NCBI GenBank assembly: GCA_002423585.1
Contig: DIWS01000002.1
Span: 62,001 to 126,000, forward strand
DNA from: Actinobacteria bacterium UBA6100
GTDB taxonomy: Bacteria > Actinomycetota > Coriobacteriia > Anaerosomatales > Anaerosomataceae
DNA: 64,000 nt
Direction: 5' to 3'
In this document: positions 49,947-58,561 of the stretch, in pieces
Numbering within the stretch: position 1 is the first letter of the stretch
Layout of the letters: the number at the start of each line of letters is the position of its first letter
The notes under the pieces: model-generated
What the model saw: the letters and a program-made list of their open reading frames with translations, nothing else
Database searches by the model: none
Told to the model about the DNA's origin: nothing
Position numbers and translations under genes: made by a program

Positions 49947-51002
49947 TCAGGGCAGCTCTTCCGGCGCGTGACAGCTGAGGCAGAAATTCGAATCCGTCCA
50001 TTCCGATATCAGCAGCTCGTTCTCCTGCGACTCATGCGGGAAGACCTGGAAGCGCGGGTTGGAACCCACGTAGCCGGCATCGGGTCCGTCCGGCTTTCCG
50101 TCGACGGTGGTGATCGCGAAGGCCGCATTCACATCCCGGACATCCTCGTGACACTGCTGGCAGATGGGCCGATGTCCGGCCTGTCCTCCCGTGCGGGGAT
50201 CCGCCATCTTATAGCCGAGGTTGCTCTGACCGAGCCCCGCTCCACCGCCAAGTCGTGCGGCGGTCTGATAGGTGTATACGCTACTGTCATCGCCCGGATT
50301 GACGGACGACTCCACCGGGTGATTATTGGGCATCCCCGAGCCGGAGAGACGGCCGACGTGGCAAGCTCCGCACCAGTCGGATCCGTACTCCGTGACGTTA
50401 GCAGCGGCTACCGGCATCGACGTGGGGCGCTGCTTCAGCAGGCGTGCCGAGGTGACGACAGGCAAGGGGAACACCTGGTACTGCGCGGAACGTGCCCGGT
50501 CCCCGGTGAATGCAGCGACCACGCTCGAACCGTGCGGTGAATGGCAGTCAGTACAAGTGAGATAGCCGTTGGCGTCGGAGAACGTCACGGTGGCCGATCC
50601 ACCCCCGGTCGCACCCCCCGGTACGACATTGGTGGTGCCGATACTGTGGTCGGAGACGGCGACCGCCCCGGTCCGGGCGTAGATGACCCCGTACACGCCC
50701 CCACCACCCGATCCGTCGTGGCAGGTCTCGCACGTGCCCTTGATCGTGCCTGCGGGGAGCAACAAGATGCCACCCGCGGGCGCATTGTGCACCGAATGGC
50801 ACGCCTGGCACTTGCTCGTGGTGGCGAGATAGCCACCGTGTGGGCCGAAGGTCTCGTAGTTCGTCTGCGGAGCGCTGTATCCGTGGCAGTCGATGCAGTC
50901 GTTGTTCGTGGGAAGGACCTCGTCGTACGCAAAGGCCGGAGACGCGATGCCCCCGACCGCGATGACCACGCCTATTATGACCAGCCAGAGCCTGTGAGGC
51001 AC
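49947..51002 (-). CDS. Secreted heptaheme c-type cytochrome
   Basis: The 351-residue protein has a cleavable signal peptide ending near AFA (HRLWLVIIGVVIAVGGIASPAFAY) and seven CxxCH motifs (CIDCH, CQACH, CETCH, CTDCH, CGACH, CQQCH, CLSCH). It ends soon after the last motif. GTG 51002 has GGAGGG upstream; the frame extends upstream without support. It is followed by the 15-haem cytochrome after 182 bp and preceded by an NHL protein. Confidence 0.87.
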   Translation of the reverse strand: MPHRLWLVIIGVVIAVGGIASPAFAYDEVLPTNNDCIDCHGYSAPQTNYETFGPHGGYLATTSKCQACHSVHNAPAGGILLLPAGTIKGTCETCHDGSGGGGVYGVIYARTGAVAVSDHSIGTTNVVPGGATGGGSATVTFSDANGYLTCTDCHSPHGSSVVAAFTGDRARSAQYQVFPLPVVTSARLLKQRPTSMPVAAANVTEYGSDWCGACHVGRLSGSGMPNNHPVESSVNPGDDSSVYTYQTAARLGGGAGLGQSNLGYKMADPRTGGQAGHRPICQQCHEDVRDVNAAFAITTVDGKPDGPDAGYVGSNPRFQVFPHESQENELLISEWTDSNFCLSCHAPEELP

Positions 51003-51079
51003 GCAGAACCCTCCGTGAACGGCGAACGAACACAGCTGCTTCGATGATACCAGAGAGTGCGTTAGCAGATACACGCGGC

Positions 51080-52240
51080 TCACTGGGTCAGATGTACCAG
51101 CTGCACCCGCCCGTTCTCCTTATCGGCGACCACGACGAAGCTCCTGAACGCCTCGACATCGTTGCTGAAGTTGAACTGCCCGGGCTCGACCCCCCGCTCT
51201 CCGTAGTCGCCCAGAACCTCGCCCTCGGCACTGATGCGCACGAGTGTGAAGGCGAACACGTCGGCCACAAGGATCGATCCGTCGGGCATGACCGTGATGC
51301 CCCTCGGCAGCTCGAGTTCGCCTGCTTCCGGGTCGCTCATACCCTCCGGGATGTCGCCCACCTGCCATAGCACGTCGCCCGAACTGGAGAAGGCGGTCAC
51401 GCGGGCGTGGTTCGAGTCGGAGATGTAGACCGTCTTCCCGTCGTCGCTCACCGCGATGCCGTTCGGGTGATCGAGATCGCCCGGCGAGTTGCCCGGCTTG
51501 CCCCACTGGTCGACGAGCTCCCCATCAGTGGTGAAGACGAACACCTGGTAGGCATCGAGTGCGTAGACACGGTCGCCTCCCGCCGCCACGTCGGTCACAG
51601 CGATGCCTGTTCCCCCGTAGCCGGAGCTTCCCTTGCCGATAGGCATCGTCGGATCGGGGAAGCGCCGCAGTGGGTTGCCCTCGGCGTCGAACACCTCGAC
51701 GGAATCGTTGTAGAAGCTCGCTACGTACACGTTCCCCTCATCGTCGGTATCGATGCCGATGGGGTAGTTGAGTGAGCCCGCGACGTATGTTGCCTCGTAG
51801 CCCTGCGCCGGTTTGGCGATGCCGAAGCTCCCGAACTGGCGGATGAAGCGACCGCTCGAATCGAAGACACAGACACGATTGTTGCCGCTGTCCGTCACAT
51901 AGATGTGATCGCCCGCACCCACCGCCACACCCATGGGACGGTCGAACAGCGGCGAGTCGCCCTCGCCGGGCCCGTAAACCTGCCAGACCGGCTCCACGCG
52001 CCGCACGACCGGATAGTCGGCGAGCGATTCGGGGCGACCCACGAACCACAACAGGTAGGCGATGAGGCCGGCCAGGATGATCGCCAGCACGATGGCGATC
52101 ATCCCGAACGCGCGCCGGGGAGTGAGGGCGAAGCGGCGGCGCGGGGCGTCCGCGCGGAGTTCGTCCCCGGTCTCGGACTCCCGGTCCTCAACGATCGGCG
52201 GTAGGGACTCGAGCATGTCGTCGAGCGAGGGCGCCGTCAT
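51080..52240 (-). CDS. Membrane-anchored NHL beta-propeller protein, second copy
   Basis: 386 residues: acidic cytoplasmic head (about 1-44), one helix (AFGMIAIVLAIILAGLIAYLLWFVG), then five to six NHL blades (RPMGVAVGAGDHIYVTDSGNNRVCVFD, YPIGIDTDDEGNVYVASFYND, HPNGIAVSDDGKTVYISDSNHARV, LPRGITVMPDGSILVADVF). ATG 52240 overlaps the TPR gene stop. It is a paralogue of the NHL gene at 47310 in layout, and the two frame a pair of cytochrome genes. Confidence 0.88.
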   Translation of the reverse strand: MTAPSLDDMLESLPPIVEDRESETGDELRADAPRRRFALTPRRAFGMIAIVLAIILAGLIAYLLWFVGRPESLADYPVVRRVEPVWQVYGPGEGDSPLFDRPMGVAVGAGDHIYVTDSGNNRVCVFDSSGRFIRQFGSFGIAKPAQGYEATYVAGSLNYPIGIDTDDEGNVYVASFYNDSVEVFDAEGNPLRRFPDPTMPIGKGSSGYGGTGIAVTDVAAGGDRVYALDAYQVFVFTTDGELVDQWGKPGNSPGDLDHPNGIAVSDDGKTVYISDSNHARVTAFSSSGDVLWQVGDIPEGMSDPEAGELELPRGITVMPDGSILVADVFAFTLVRISAEGEVLGDYGERGVEPGQFNFSNDVEAFRSFVVVADKENGRVQLVHLTQ

Positions 52241-52977
52241 TGTGCCTGCTCCGTCGCGCCGAGACGGGCCAGCCCGTCTCTGGCCTCCTGGAAGCCGGGG
52301 TCGTAGGTGAGCGCACCGCGGTAGTAGGCGATCGCCGTCTCGGTGATCCCGAGCTGCTCGCACGAGTAGCCTGCGAGGTACTGCAAGTCGGCATACTTCG
52401 GCTGGGCGGCGACAACAGGCTCGAGTGCCGTGAGCGCGGACTTATACTGCTTCTTGCCGACGTAGTAGTCACCAAGCGCCTTGGCGGCCAAAGCGTGATC
52501 GGGCGCCACCTCCAGCACATCCCAGTACGCGACCTCGGCCTCCTTGGGCTTGCCCAGCAGCGTCAGCACGACACCCCTGTTGTACAGCGCGCCGGTGTTG
52601 CCGGGATCGAGAGCAAGCACCTGCTCGTAAAGGCCGAGCGCTTCGTCGTACCGCCCTTCCTGCTGGTAGGCGTAGCCGAGTGACAGCAATCGCTCGGGAT
52701 CGTCCGGATCCGACTCCACCTGCTCTTCCATCTCACTCACCGCAAGCTGGCTGGGGGTGACCACAGGCTTCTCGGTCATCGCACCCCTGATGAGGTAGCC
52801 CCCGAGACCCGCGACGGCGAGCAGCAAGACGAGCACGAGGAGCGCGAGCCAGCCCGGGATCAGCTCGGCCGCGTCCGCCACGGTCTCCTGCTGCTTGGAC
52901 TGCGTCTTCGGTCCCGTCCCGGTGACGGCATGGACAGGAGCATCCTCGATAGCTGCATCAAGTCGTGTTCGTGCCAC
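52237..52977 (-). CDS. Membrane-anchored TPR protein
   Basis: The 246-residue protein has an N-terminal helix (WLALLVLVLLLAVAGLGGYLI) and four to five tetratricopeptide repeats (RLLSLGYAYQQEGRYDEALGLYEQVLALDPGN, ALAAKALGDYYVGKKQYKSALTAL). TPRs bind other proteins. GTG 52977 has AGGAG six bases upstream. It overlaps the NHL gene, so it may assemble the cytochrome-NHL complex, by analogy with NrfG/CcmH-type TPR assembly factors. Confidence 0.83.
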   Translation of the reverse strand: MARTRLDAAIEDAPVHAVTGTGPKTQSKQQETVADAAELIPGWLALLVLVLLLAVAGLGGYLIRGAMTEKPVVTPSQLAVSEMEEQVESDPDDPERLLSLGYAYQQEGRYDEALGLYEQVLALDPGNTGALYNRGVVLTLLGKPKEAEVAYWDVLEVAPDHALAAKALGDYYVGKKQYKSALTALEPVVAAQPKYADLQYLAGYSCEQLGITETAIAYYRGALTYDPGFQEARDGLARLGATEQAQ

Positions 52978-53011
52978 GTGTCGCTCCTGTCCCACGGGTC
53001 CGATCGGGAAT

Positions 53012-53647
53012 CTACAGCGCGTTCTGTGCCAGATGGAACGACAGCACCTGCAGCTCGGTCGAGAGGCAGACCTGCCGCACGGCGACCGATTCCGGCACGT
53101 TCAGCCGGACGGGTGCGAGATTGAGGATACCGCGGATCCCGGCACCCACAAGCCGGTCGGCGATCGACTGCGTGGCGTTCGCCGGCGTAGCGAGGATCGC
53201 GATCTCGGCACCCGTATCGGTGACCACGCGCTCGAGATCGGCGGTGTCCGCGACGGTGAGTCCGTCCACATCGGTCCCCACCTTTGCGGGATCCGCATCG
53301 ATGACGGCCACGATCTCGAAGCCTCGCTCGGCGAATCCCGGATAACCGAGCAACGCGCTGCCGAAGCGCCCATAGCCCACAAGGACCGCACGGCGCAGTT
53401 CGGTGATCCCGAGGACCGTGGAGATATGCGCCACGAGCGCGTTCACGTCATAGCCGATACCGCGAGTCCCGAGTTCACCGAGGTACGAGAAGTCCTTGCG
53501 TACCTGCGCGGCGTTGGTGCCGCACATCTCGGCGAGAAGCTGCGAGTTCACGATCGGCATACGCTGCGACTGCGCCTCGAGCAGGCAGCGCAGATACATC
53601 GGCAACCGCTCGATGGTGGTGCGTGGGATCGCAGTGAGATCGTTCAT
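53012..53647 (-). CDS. rex: Redox-sensing repressor Rex
   Basis: Rex represses respiratory and fermentative genes and leaves DNA when NADH rises. The 211-residue protein has the winged helix (IERLPMYLRCLLEAQ, SQLLAEMCGTNAAQVRKDFSYLGELGTRGIGYDV) and an intact NAD loop GYGRFGSALLG, then the domain-swap helix at the C-terminus (STELQVLSFHLAQ). ATG 53647 has GGGGAG upstream. It begins the cytochrome operon, so it probably controls it. Confidence 0.94.
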   Translation of the reverse strand: MNDLTAIPRTTIERLPMYLRCLLEAQSQRMPIVNSQLLAEMCGTNAAQVRKDFSYLGELGTRGIGYDVNALVAHISTVLGITELRRAVLVGYGRFGSALLGYPGFAERGFEIVAVIDADPAKVGTDVDGLTVADTADLERVVTDTGAEIAILATPANATQSIADRLVGAGIRGILNLAPVRLNVPESVAVRQVCLSTELQVLSFHLAQNAL

Positions 53648-53658
53648 TGACTCCCCTG

Positions 53659-56037
53659 TCACTGACCTGTGGTGTCCGACGCGCTCGCCTCGAGCGACTC
53701 GAGCGCCTGCTGCGCCTCGGCGTTGTCGGGGCTGCGCTCAAGCACGTGCATGAGCGCGCCGCGCGCATCGTCCGTACGGCCGTCCCGACGGTACGCTTCC
53801 GCCAACATGATGTAGGCCTGGCTGTAGTTCGGGTCGAGCGACGTGGCGAACTCGAGGGCTTCGATCGCCTCAGCAGGGTCCCCCAGCAGCAGATGCGCCA
53901 TCGCGAGCTGGACACGGACCGCCGGTCCGTACTCCTCGACGACGATGCCGCGCCGGGCCACCTCCACCGCACGCTCTGCGAACGCGGGATCGATGTAGGT
54001 CGCCGCCTCGTTGTGAAGGTTGGCGAGGAAGACATACGTGTCGTACTCCTGCGGGACGTAATCGATCACATCCTCGTACGCGCTCTCAGCGCGCTCGTAC
54101 AACTCGAGCGTCTGCTCGAGTAAGACGGCGTCTTCGGTACCGCTCTGCGCCGCTTGCGCGTACGAGCGGGCGGATGCCTGGAACAGGTCGCGCCACGCCG
54201 TGCCCAACTCGAGGCGGTACATGTCGTTATATGGGTTGAGCTCGATCGCACGCTCGATCCGGGCCACCCGATCGGTGCCCGTGGTGAGGACCCGCCCTGC
54301 CAGGTAGTGCGAGTCGGCGACGATGTACCGGACGTTCAGCACACTGCCCACCAGGCATACCGCCACCACGAGCGCGATCCCGACCGCCTTCCACTGCGGA
54401 GAGGAGACCTCACGCCCTGTGGATGTGGGCCCGAGCAGCACTCCGAGCGCCAACCACATCATGATGGTGGAGCCGGTCACCGAGAGCCCGAACATCAGAT
54501 GGACGACATAGCCCGCCACCGCCGCCCACAAGCCGGCGAACACGAGGCTCCGGCTGGCCGTGCCCTTCGAGAAGGCGGTCCTGGCGGCGGTCACCAGCGC
54601 GACGCCGACCGCGCCGTAGAACAGCAGCGCGCCAGGTATGCCGATGCCGCTCGCAAGCTGGAGCGGGTAGTTGTGCACGTTGTCCGCCACCGACAGGTAG
54701 CCCGCCGCCTCGACGTACTCCTTCGGCTTGAACATCGGGAAGAGCAGGCGGAACGTGTCCGCCCCCCATCCGAAGACCGGCCGTTCGGCGACCGCCGCCC
54801 GCGCCGCCTCCCAGATCTGGAAGCGCGTCTGCGCGCTACCCTGGTCGAACTGGAAGATCGAGATCACGCGCGTGAGGACGTTGCGTACGGCATCGGGCTG
54901 AAGCGAGCTGCCCACCACGACCGCCACGCCGGTGAGTGCAGTGCCGCCGATGAACGTCCGGTCCGTCGCCGTGAGGCGCATGTCCGTGCCCTGACGGGAC
55001 CGCAGATAGGCGTAGACGACCAGTCCGAGTGCGACCACCGCCCCGATCCAAGCGCCGCGCACGTAACTGGTGATGCCCACGAACACGTTGAGCACGGTGA
55101 ACAACCAGTACAGCATCCGCCACAATGAGTGCTTCTCGGATAGCGCGAGCCCGAGGGTGACCGCGAACGGAAAGATCAGGTATCCGCCCAGAAGGTCGGG
55201 GTTGCCGAACGTGGAAAACGCCCGGTTCGACTCGAAGGGAAGCGCGCCCCAGCGGATAGGATCGAGCGCGACCGCCTGCGCACCGGTGCTCACCGCGACG
55301 TCGATGTTCTGCGAGAGACCCGCCGAGAGCATCACGCCGATGACCAGCGCGAGCGCAGCCCCGATCCAGCGTGCCGTCTTGAGATCCGCGTCGTCGCCCG
55401 ATCGCGCTATCGCCAGGTAGACAAGCGCGACCGGCCCGACCAGGGCGAACACGGTGGCAACAGGCTGCAGCACACGTGCCGCACCGAGACCCACGGTGCC
55501 GATGACCTGAAGCACTCCATACGCGGAGACGACCGCGCCGGCGACGGCGAGCGATCGGGCGAGCGAGCGCAACCGCCTGCTGTTCGTCACCATCTGCAGG
55601 CCCATGAAGAACGTCACGCCGTACGTGAAGAACGAGATGAGGCCCTCGAATCGGCGGTACTTGCCGAACAGTGCCGTGGCCGGATGGACCGAGAGCAGGG
55701 TCGTGAGCACGAGCCACGCCAGGAACGCGACCAACACCCACTCGCCCCGCGAGAAGCGCACGCGTCCGCCGCGCACCAGCAATCCGATCAGCCACACGCA
55801 GACCGCAATGAGTATCAGTCCTCGTTCGAGGAACACCTTGAGGATATCGAACTGGTCGTACGTGAACGGGACGCCGTTGCTGTTGAACGGGCCGAGATTG
55901 GACATCGCAAGCGGCACCGTCACCACCAGCAGGTGCAGACACCACCAGGCGATGCGGTCCCACACATCCATCGCCGTATAGGCCTGAGCGGCCACACCCG
56001 TCGAGACGTCCTTCTTCTTCTGGCTGTGCTTGGCCAC
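53659..56037 (-). CDS. O-antigen ligase-like membrane protein fused to TPR repeats
   Basis: The 792 residues contain about 12-13 helices with a Wzy/WaaL-type large external loop (around SNRAFSTFGNPDLLGGYLIFP and WGADTFRLLFPMF), then a soluble C-terminal TPR region (VRVQLAMAHLLLGDPAEAIEALEFA, SQAYIMLAEAYRRDGRTDDARG). Such fusions ligate or polymerise surface glycans. GTG 56037 with AGGAG upstream is preferred to an earlier GTG. It runs into rex with a 12-bp gap between stop and rex start. Confidence 0.85.
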   Translation of the reverse strand: MAKHSQKKKDVSTGVAAQAYTAMDVWDRIAWWCLHLLVVTVPLAMSNLGPFNSNGVPFTYDQFDILKVFLERGLILIAVCVWLIGLLVRGGRVRFSRGEWVLVAFLAWLVLTTLLSVHPATALFGKYRRFEGLISFFTYGVTFFMGLQMVTNSRRLRSLARSLAVAGAVVSAYGVLQVIGTVGLGAARVLQPVATVFALVGPVALVYLAIARSGDDADLKTARWIGAALALVIGVMLSAGLSQNIDVAVSTGAQAVALDPIRWGALPFESNRAFSTFGNPDLLGGYLIFPFAVTLGLALSEKHSLWRMLYWLFTVLNVFVGITSYVRGAWIGAVVALGLVVYAYLRSRQGTDMRLTATDRTFIGGTALTGVAVVVGSSLQPDAVRNVLTRVISIFQFDQGSAQTRFQIWEAARAAVAERPVFGWGADTFRLLFPMFKPKEYVEAAGYLSVADNVHNYPLQLASGIGIPGALLFYGAVGVALVTAARTAFSKGTASRSLVFAGLWAAVAGYVVHLMFGLSVTGSTIMMWLALGVLLGPTSTGREVSSPQWKAVGIALVVAVCLVGSVLNVRYIVADSHYLAGRVLTTGTDRVARIERAIELNPYNDMYRLELGTAWRDLFQASARSYAQAAQSGTEDAVLLEQTLELYERAESAYEDVIDYVPQEYDTYVFLANLHNEAATYIDPAFAERAVEVARRGIVVEEYGPAVRVQLAMAHLLLGDPAEAIEALEFATSLDPNYSQAYIMLAEAYRRDGRTDDARGALMHVLERSPDNAEAQQALESLEASASDTTGQ

Positions 56038-56047
56038 GCGCACTCTC

Positions 56048-57409
56048 CTATCGGGCACCGCGGCCGGTGAGCACGACCCGCACGGTCTCGACGAGGATCT
56101 GGAGGTCCATCAGCAGGTTCTGATGATACATGTAGATGAGGTCGAACTTGAGCTTGCGTTCGGGGGTGGTCGCATAGCCGCCACTCACCTGCGCGAGACC
56201 GGTCACGCCCGGCTTCACCTTCAGCCGCTCGCGGTACCCCGGGATCTCCTCCACGTACCGGTCGACGAAGTGCGGCCGCTCCGGTCTCGGGCCCACCCAG
56301 CTCATCTGCCCTGCAAGGATGTTGACGAGCTGAGGGAGCTCGTCGATCCGCGACGCGCGAAGGAACCTGCCGAGCGCGGTGATGCGCGGGTCGTCCTCCT
56401 CAGCGAGAACCGGGCCGGAGAGCGCCTCGGCGTTCTTCACCATCGTACGGAACTTGAGCACGTTGAACGTGTGTCCGCGTCTACCCACGCGTTCCTGGGC
56501 GAAGAAGACGGGCCAACCCATGGTGACGAGCACGGCGAGCGTCACGAACAGCAGCAGCGGGCTCAGCACGATGAGCGCCGCAAGCGACGTGATCACGTCG
56601 AGCAGGCGCTTCGTGCTCAGGTACCAGCCCGGCGCCGCGGGGCGCGTGAGCTCCATGAGCGGGATGTCCGAGACGGTGCTGTCCACGGTACCGATGAAGA
56701 TCTCGTACAGCTCGGGGATGACCTCCACGCGGACGTCGGACTCGTTGTTGAGCGCCATGTCCTCGATGATCTCGCGATGGGCCGTGGGGCTCGCGATGAT
56801 GATACGGTCGATGCTCTCGCGCTCGACGATCCTGGCCACATCATGCGCGCTCCCGAGCACAGGGAACGCCGAGTCCACCTCGTCTTCCGGCTCGGCCCGC
56901 CGTACGAGGCCGACCACACGGTAGCCCCACCCGGCGCGGTGCTCGAGCTCGGTGGCGAGCTCGACCGCAAGGTCGCTCGTGCCCACGATGAGGATGCGCT
57001 GCTCCGGCCAGAGCACGGAGGTGAAGCGCAGAAGCAGGCTCCGCCAGCCGATCAGCAAGACGAACTGCACGGCCCACGCGATGAGGAGCACGAGGCGGCT
57101 GAACGAGAAGAAGCGGGGCCCGGCGAAGAACGCCACCGCCACGGTGAGCACCATGCCGAGCGTGACCGACTGGAACGCGGCGCGCGCAAGCTCCCACGTG
57201 CCCTCGGTGCGCTCCGGCTCGTACAGGCCGAAGATGTAGCCGGCGGCCAGGTACAGCACCGTGATGAGCGGCGAGAGCGCCACGTACGGCTGGAAGTTGA
57301 ACGTCGGCAGCTCACCGCCGAACCGGATGAAGAACGCGGCGACTATGCCCGCGTTCACGAAGAGCGCATCGAGGATGACCGAGAGCACCACGAACCTGCT
57401 GCGGACCAT
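56048..57409 (-). CDS. Polyprenyl-phosphate sugar-1-phosphate transferase
   Basis: The 453-residue protein starts with five membrane helices and a CoA-binding-like Rossmann domain (ILIVGTSDLAVELATELE), and ends with the catalytic Bac_transf domain: TKRLLDVITSLAALIVLSP, RVGRRGHTFNVLKFRTM, DELPQLVNILAGQMSWVGPRPERPHF. It starts surface-polysaccharide repeat units on undecaprenyl phosphate. Very short gaps link it to the ligase-like gene and the next glycosyltransferase. Confidence 0.92.
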   Translation of the reverse strand: MVRSRFVVLSVILDALFVNAGIVAAFFIRFGGELPTFNFQPYVALSPLITVLYLAAGYIFGLYEPERTEGTWELARAAFQSVTLGMVLTVAVAFFAGPRFFSFSRLVLLIAWAVQFVLLIGWRSLLLRFTSVLWPEQRILIVGTSDLAVELATELEHRAGWGYRVVGLVRRAEPEDEVDSAFPVLGSAHDVARIVERESIDRIIIASPTAHREIIEDMALNNESDVRVEVIPELYEIFIGTVDSTVSDIPLMELTRPAAPGWYLSTKRLLDVITSLAALIVLSPLLLFVTLAVLVTMGWPVFFAQERVGRRGHTFNVLKFRTMVKNAEALSGPVLAEEDDPRITALGRFLRASRIDELPQLVNILAGQMSWVGPRPERPHFVDRYVEEIPGYRERLKVKPGVTGLAQVSGGYATTPERKLKFDLIYMYHQNLLMDLQILVETVRVVLTGRGAR

Positions 57410-57411
57410 AG

Positions 57412-58542
57412 CTACCCACTCACCCCCAGCTCGGCGTAGACCGCGAGCGTCTGGTCGACCATGCGCTCCACCGAGAAGTCGGCGAACGCTCGCTCACGTG
57501 CCTGGGCGCCGAGACGTACGCGGAGCGATTCATCGGCCACCAGCGTGCGCAACGCCTCGGTGAGTGCGGCCACGTCGCCCGGCGGAACGGTGAGCCCCGT
57601 GAGACCGTGCTCGTTCACGAACGGCACGCTCGTGGTGAGCGTGGTCGAGATGGTGGGAGTGCCCGAGGCGTGCGCCTCGAGCTGGACCAACCCGTAGGCC
57701 TCCGAACGCGCGACGCTCGGCAGGCAGAAGACGTCGGCCGCGTGATACCAGGCCGCGAGCTCCGCATCGTCCACCGGGTCGAGGAAGGTGACGCGGTCGG
57801 TGATCCCGGCCTCCTCGGCGATGCGCTCGAGCTCGGGCTTGAGCGGACCGCGGCCGATCACCACCGCGTCGGCATCGACCTCGGCCATGGCGCGCATCAG
57901 GACCTCGGGGCCCTTGTAGTACACGAGCCTGCCGACGAAGAGCACGATCGGGCGGCCGTGGGGCGCGCGGAGCTCGGCGGCGCGGGCGAGCAGCTCGGGT
58001 GTGTCAGCGTAGCGCTCGACGTGCACGCCATACGGGATCACACGGCACTTGTCGGCGATCCGAGACAGGAACGGGCTGTACTCCACCATGTTGGGCGATG
58101 ACGCGAGCACGATGTCGGCACGGTCGAGCACCCGTTTGAGGATCGGTGCGTAGGCGGAGAGCAGCGCCTTCTGACGCACGATGTCGCTGTGATACGCGAG
58201 CACGGTGGGCTGCGTCACCTTAGCGCGCAGCCAGGCGACCTCACCCCACGGGTACGGGAAGTGAAGGTGGAAGAGGTCGGGCGCATCGGCACCCCGGGAC
58301 TCGGCGCGGATGGCACGGGACATGCCCGGCGCCACCGGCGTGGAGGCGTAGTGGAAGGAGCGCGCGAGGCGCGTAACCTTAACACCGTCGACGGTCTCGG
58401 TGAGCGCCTCGGTCGCCTCGTTCGCAACGATGGCGCGCACGTCCACCCCGCGTGCGGTGAGCCCCATGGCGAGATCCCGCATGTGGAACTCGATGCCGCC
58501 GAGGTGCGGTGGGTAGTACTTGTTGACCATCGTCACGCGCAT
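57412..58542 (-). CDS. Glycosyltransferase family 4
   Basis: The 376-residue GT-B enzyme has the N-terminal MVNKYYPPHLGGIEFHMRDLA and the C-terminal donor-binding region IVLFVGRLVYYKGPEVLMRA and FCLPSVARSEAYGLVQLEAHASGTP (E-x7-E motif). Substrate is unknown; neighbours indicate a surface glycan. ATG 58542 matches the family N-terminus; the reading frame upstream is non-coding. Confidence 0.9.
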   Translation of the reverse strand: MRVTMVNKYYPPHLGGIEFHMRDLAMGLTARGVDVRAIVANEATEALTETVDGVKVTRLARSFHYASTPVAPGMSRAIRAESRGADAPDLFHLHFPYPWGEVAWLRAKVTQPTVLAYHSDIVRQKALLSAYAPILKRVLDRADIVLASSPNMVEYSPFLSRIADKCRVIPYGVHVERYADTPELLARAAELRAPHGRPIVLFVGRLVYYKGPEVLMRAMAEVDADAVVIGRGPLKPELERIAEEAGITDRVTFLDPVDDAELAAWYHAADVFCLPSVARSEAYGLVQLEAHASGTPTISTTLTTSVPFVNEHGLTGLTVPPGDVAALTEALRTLVADESLRVRLGAQARERAFADFSVERMVDQTLAVYAELGVSG

Positions 58543-58561
58543 GAGCAGCAGGATCCCTCGG

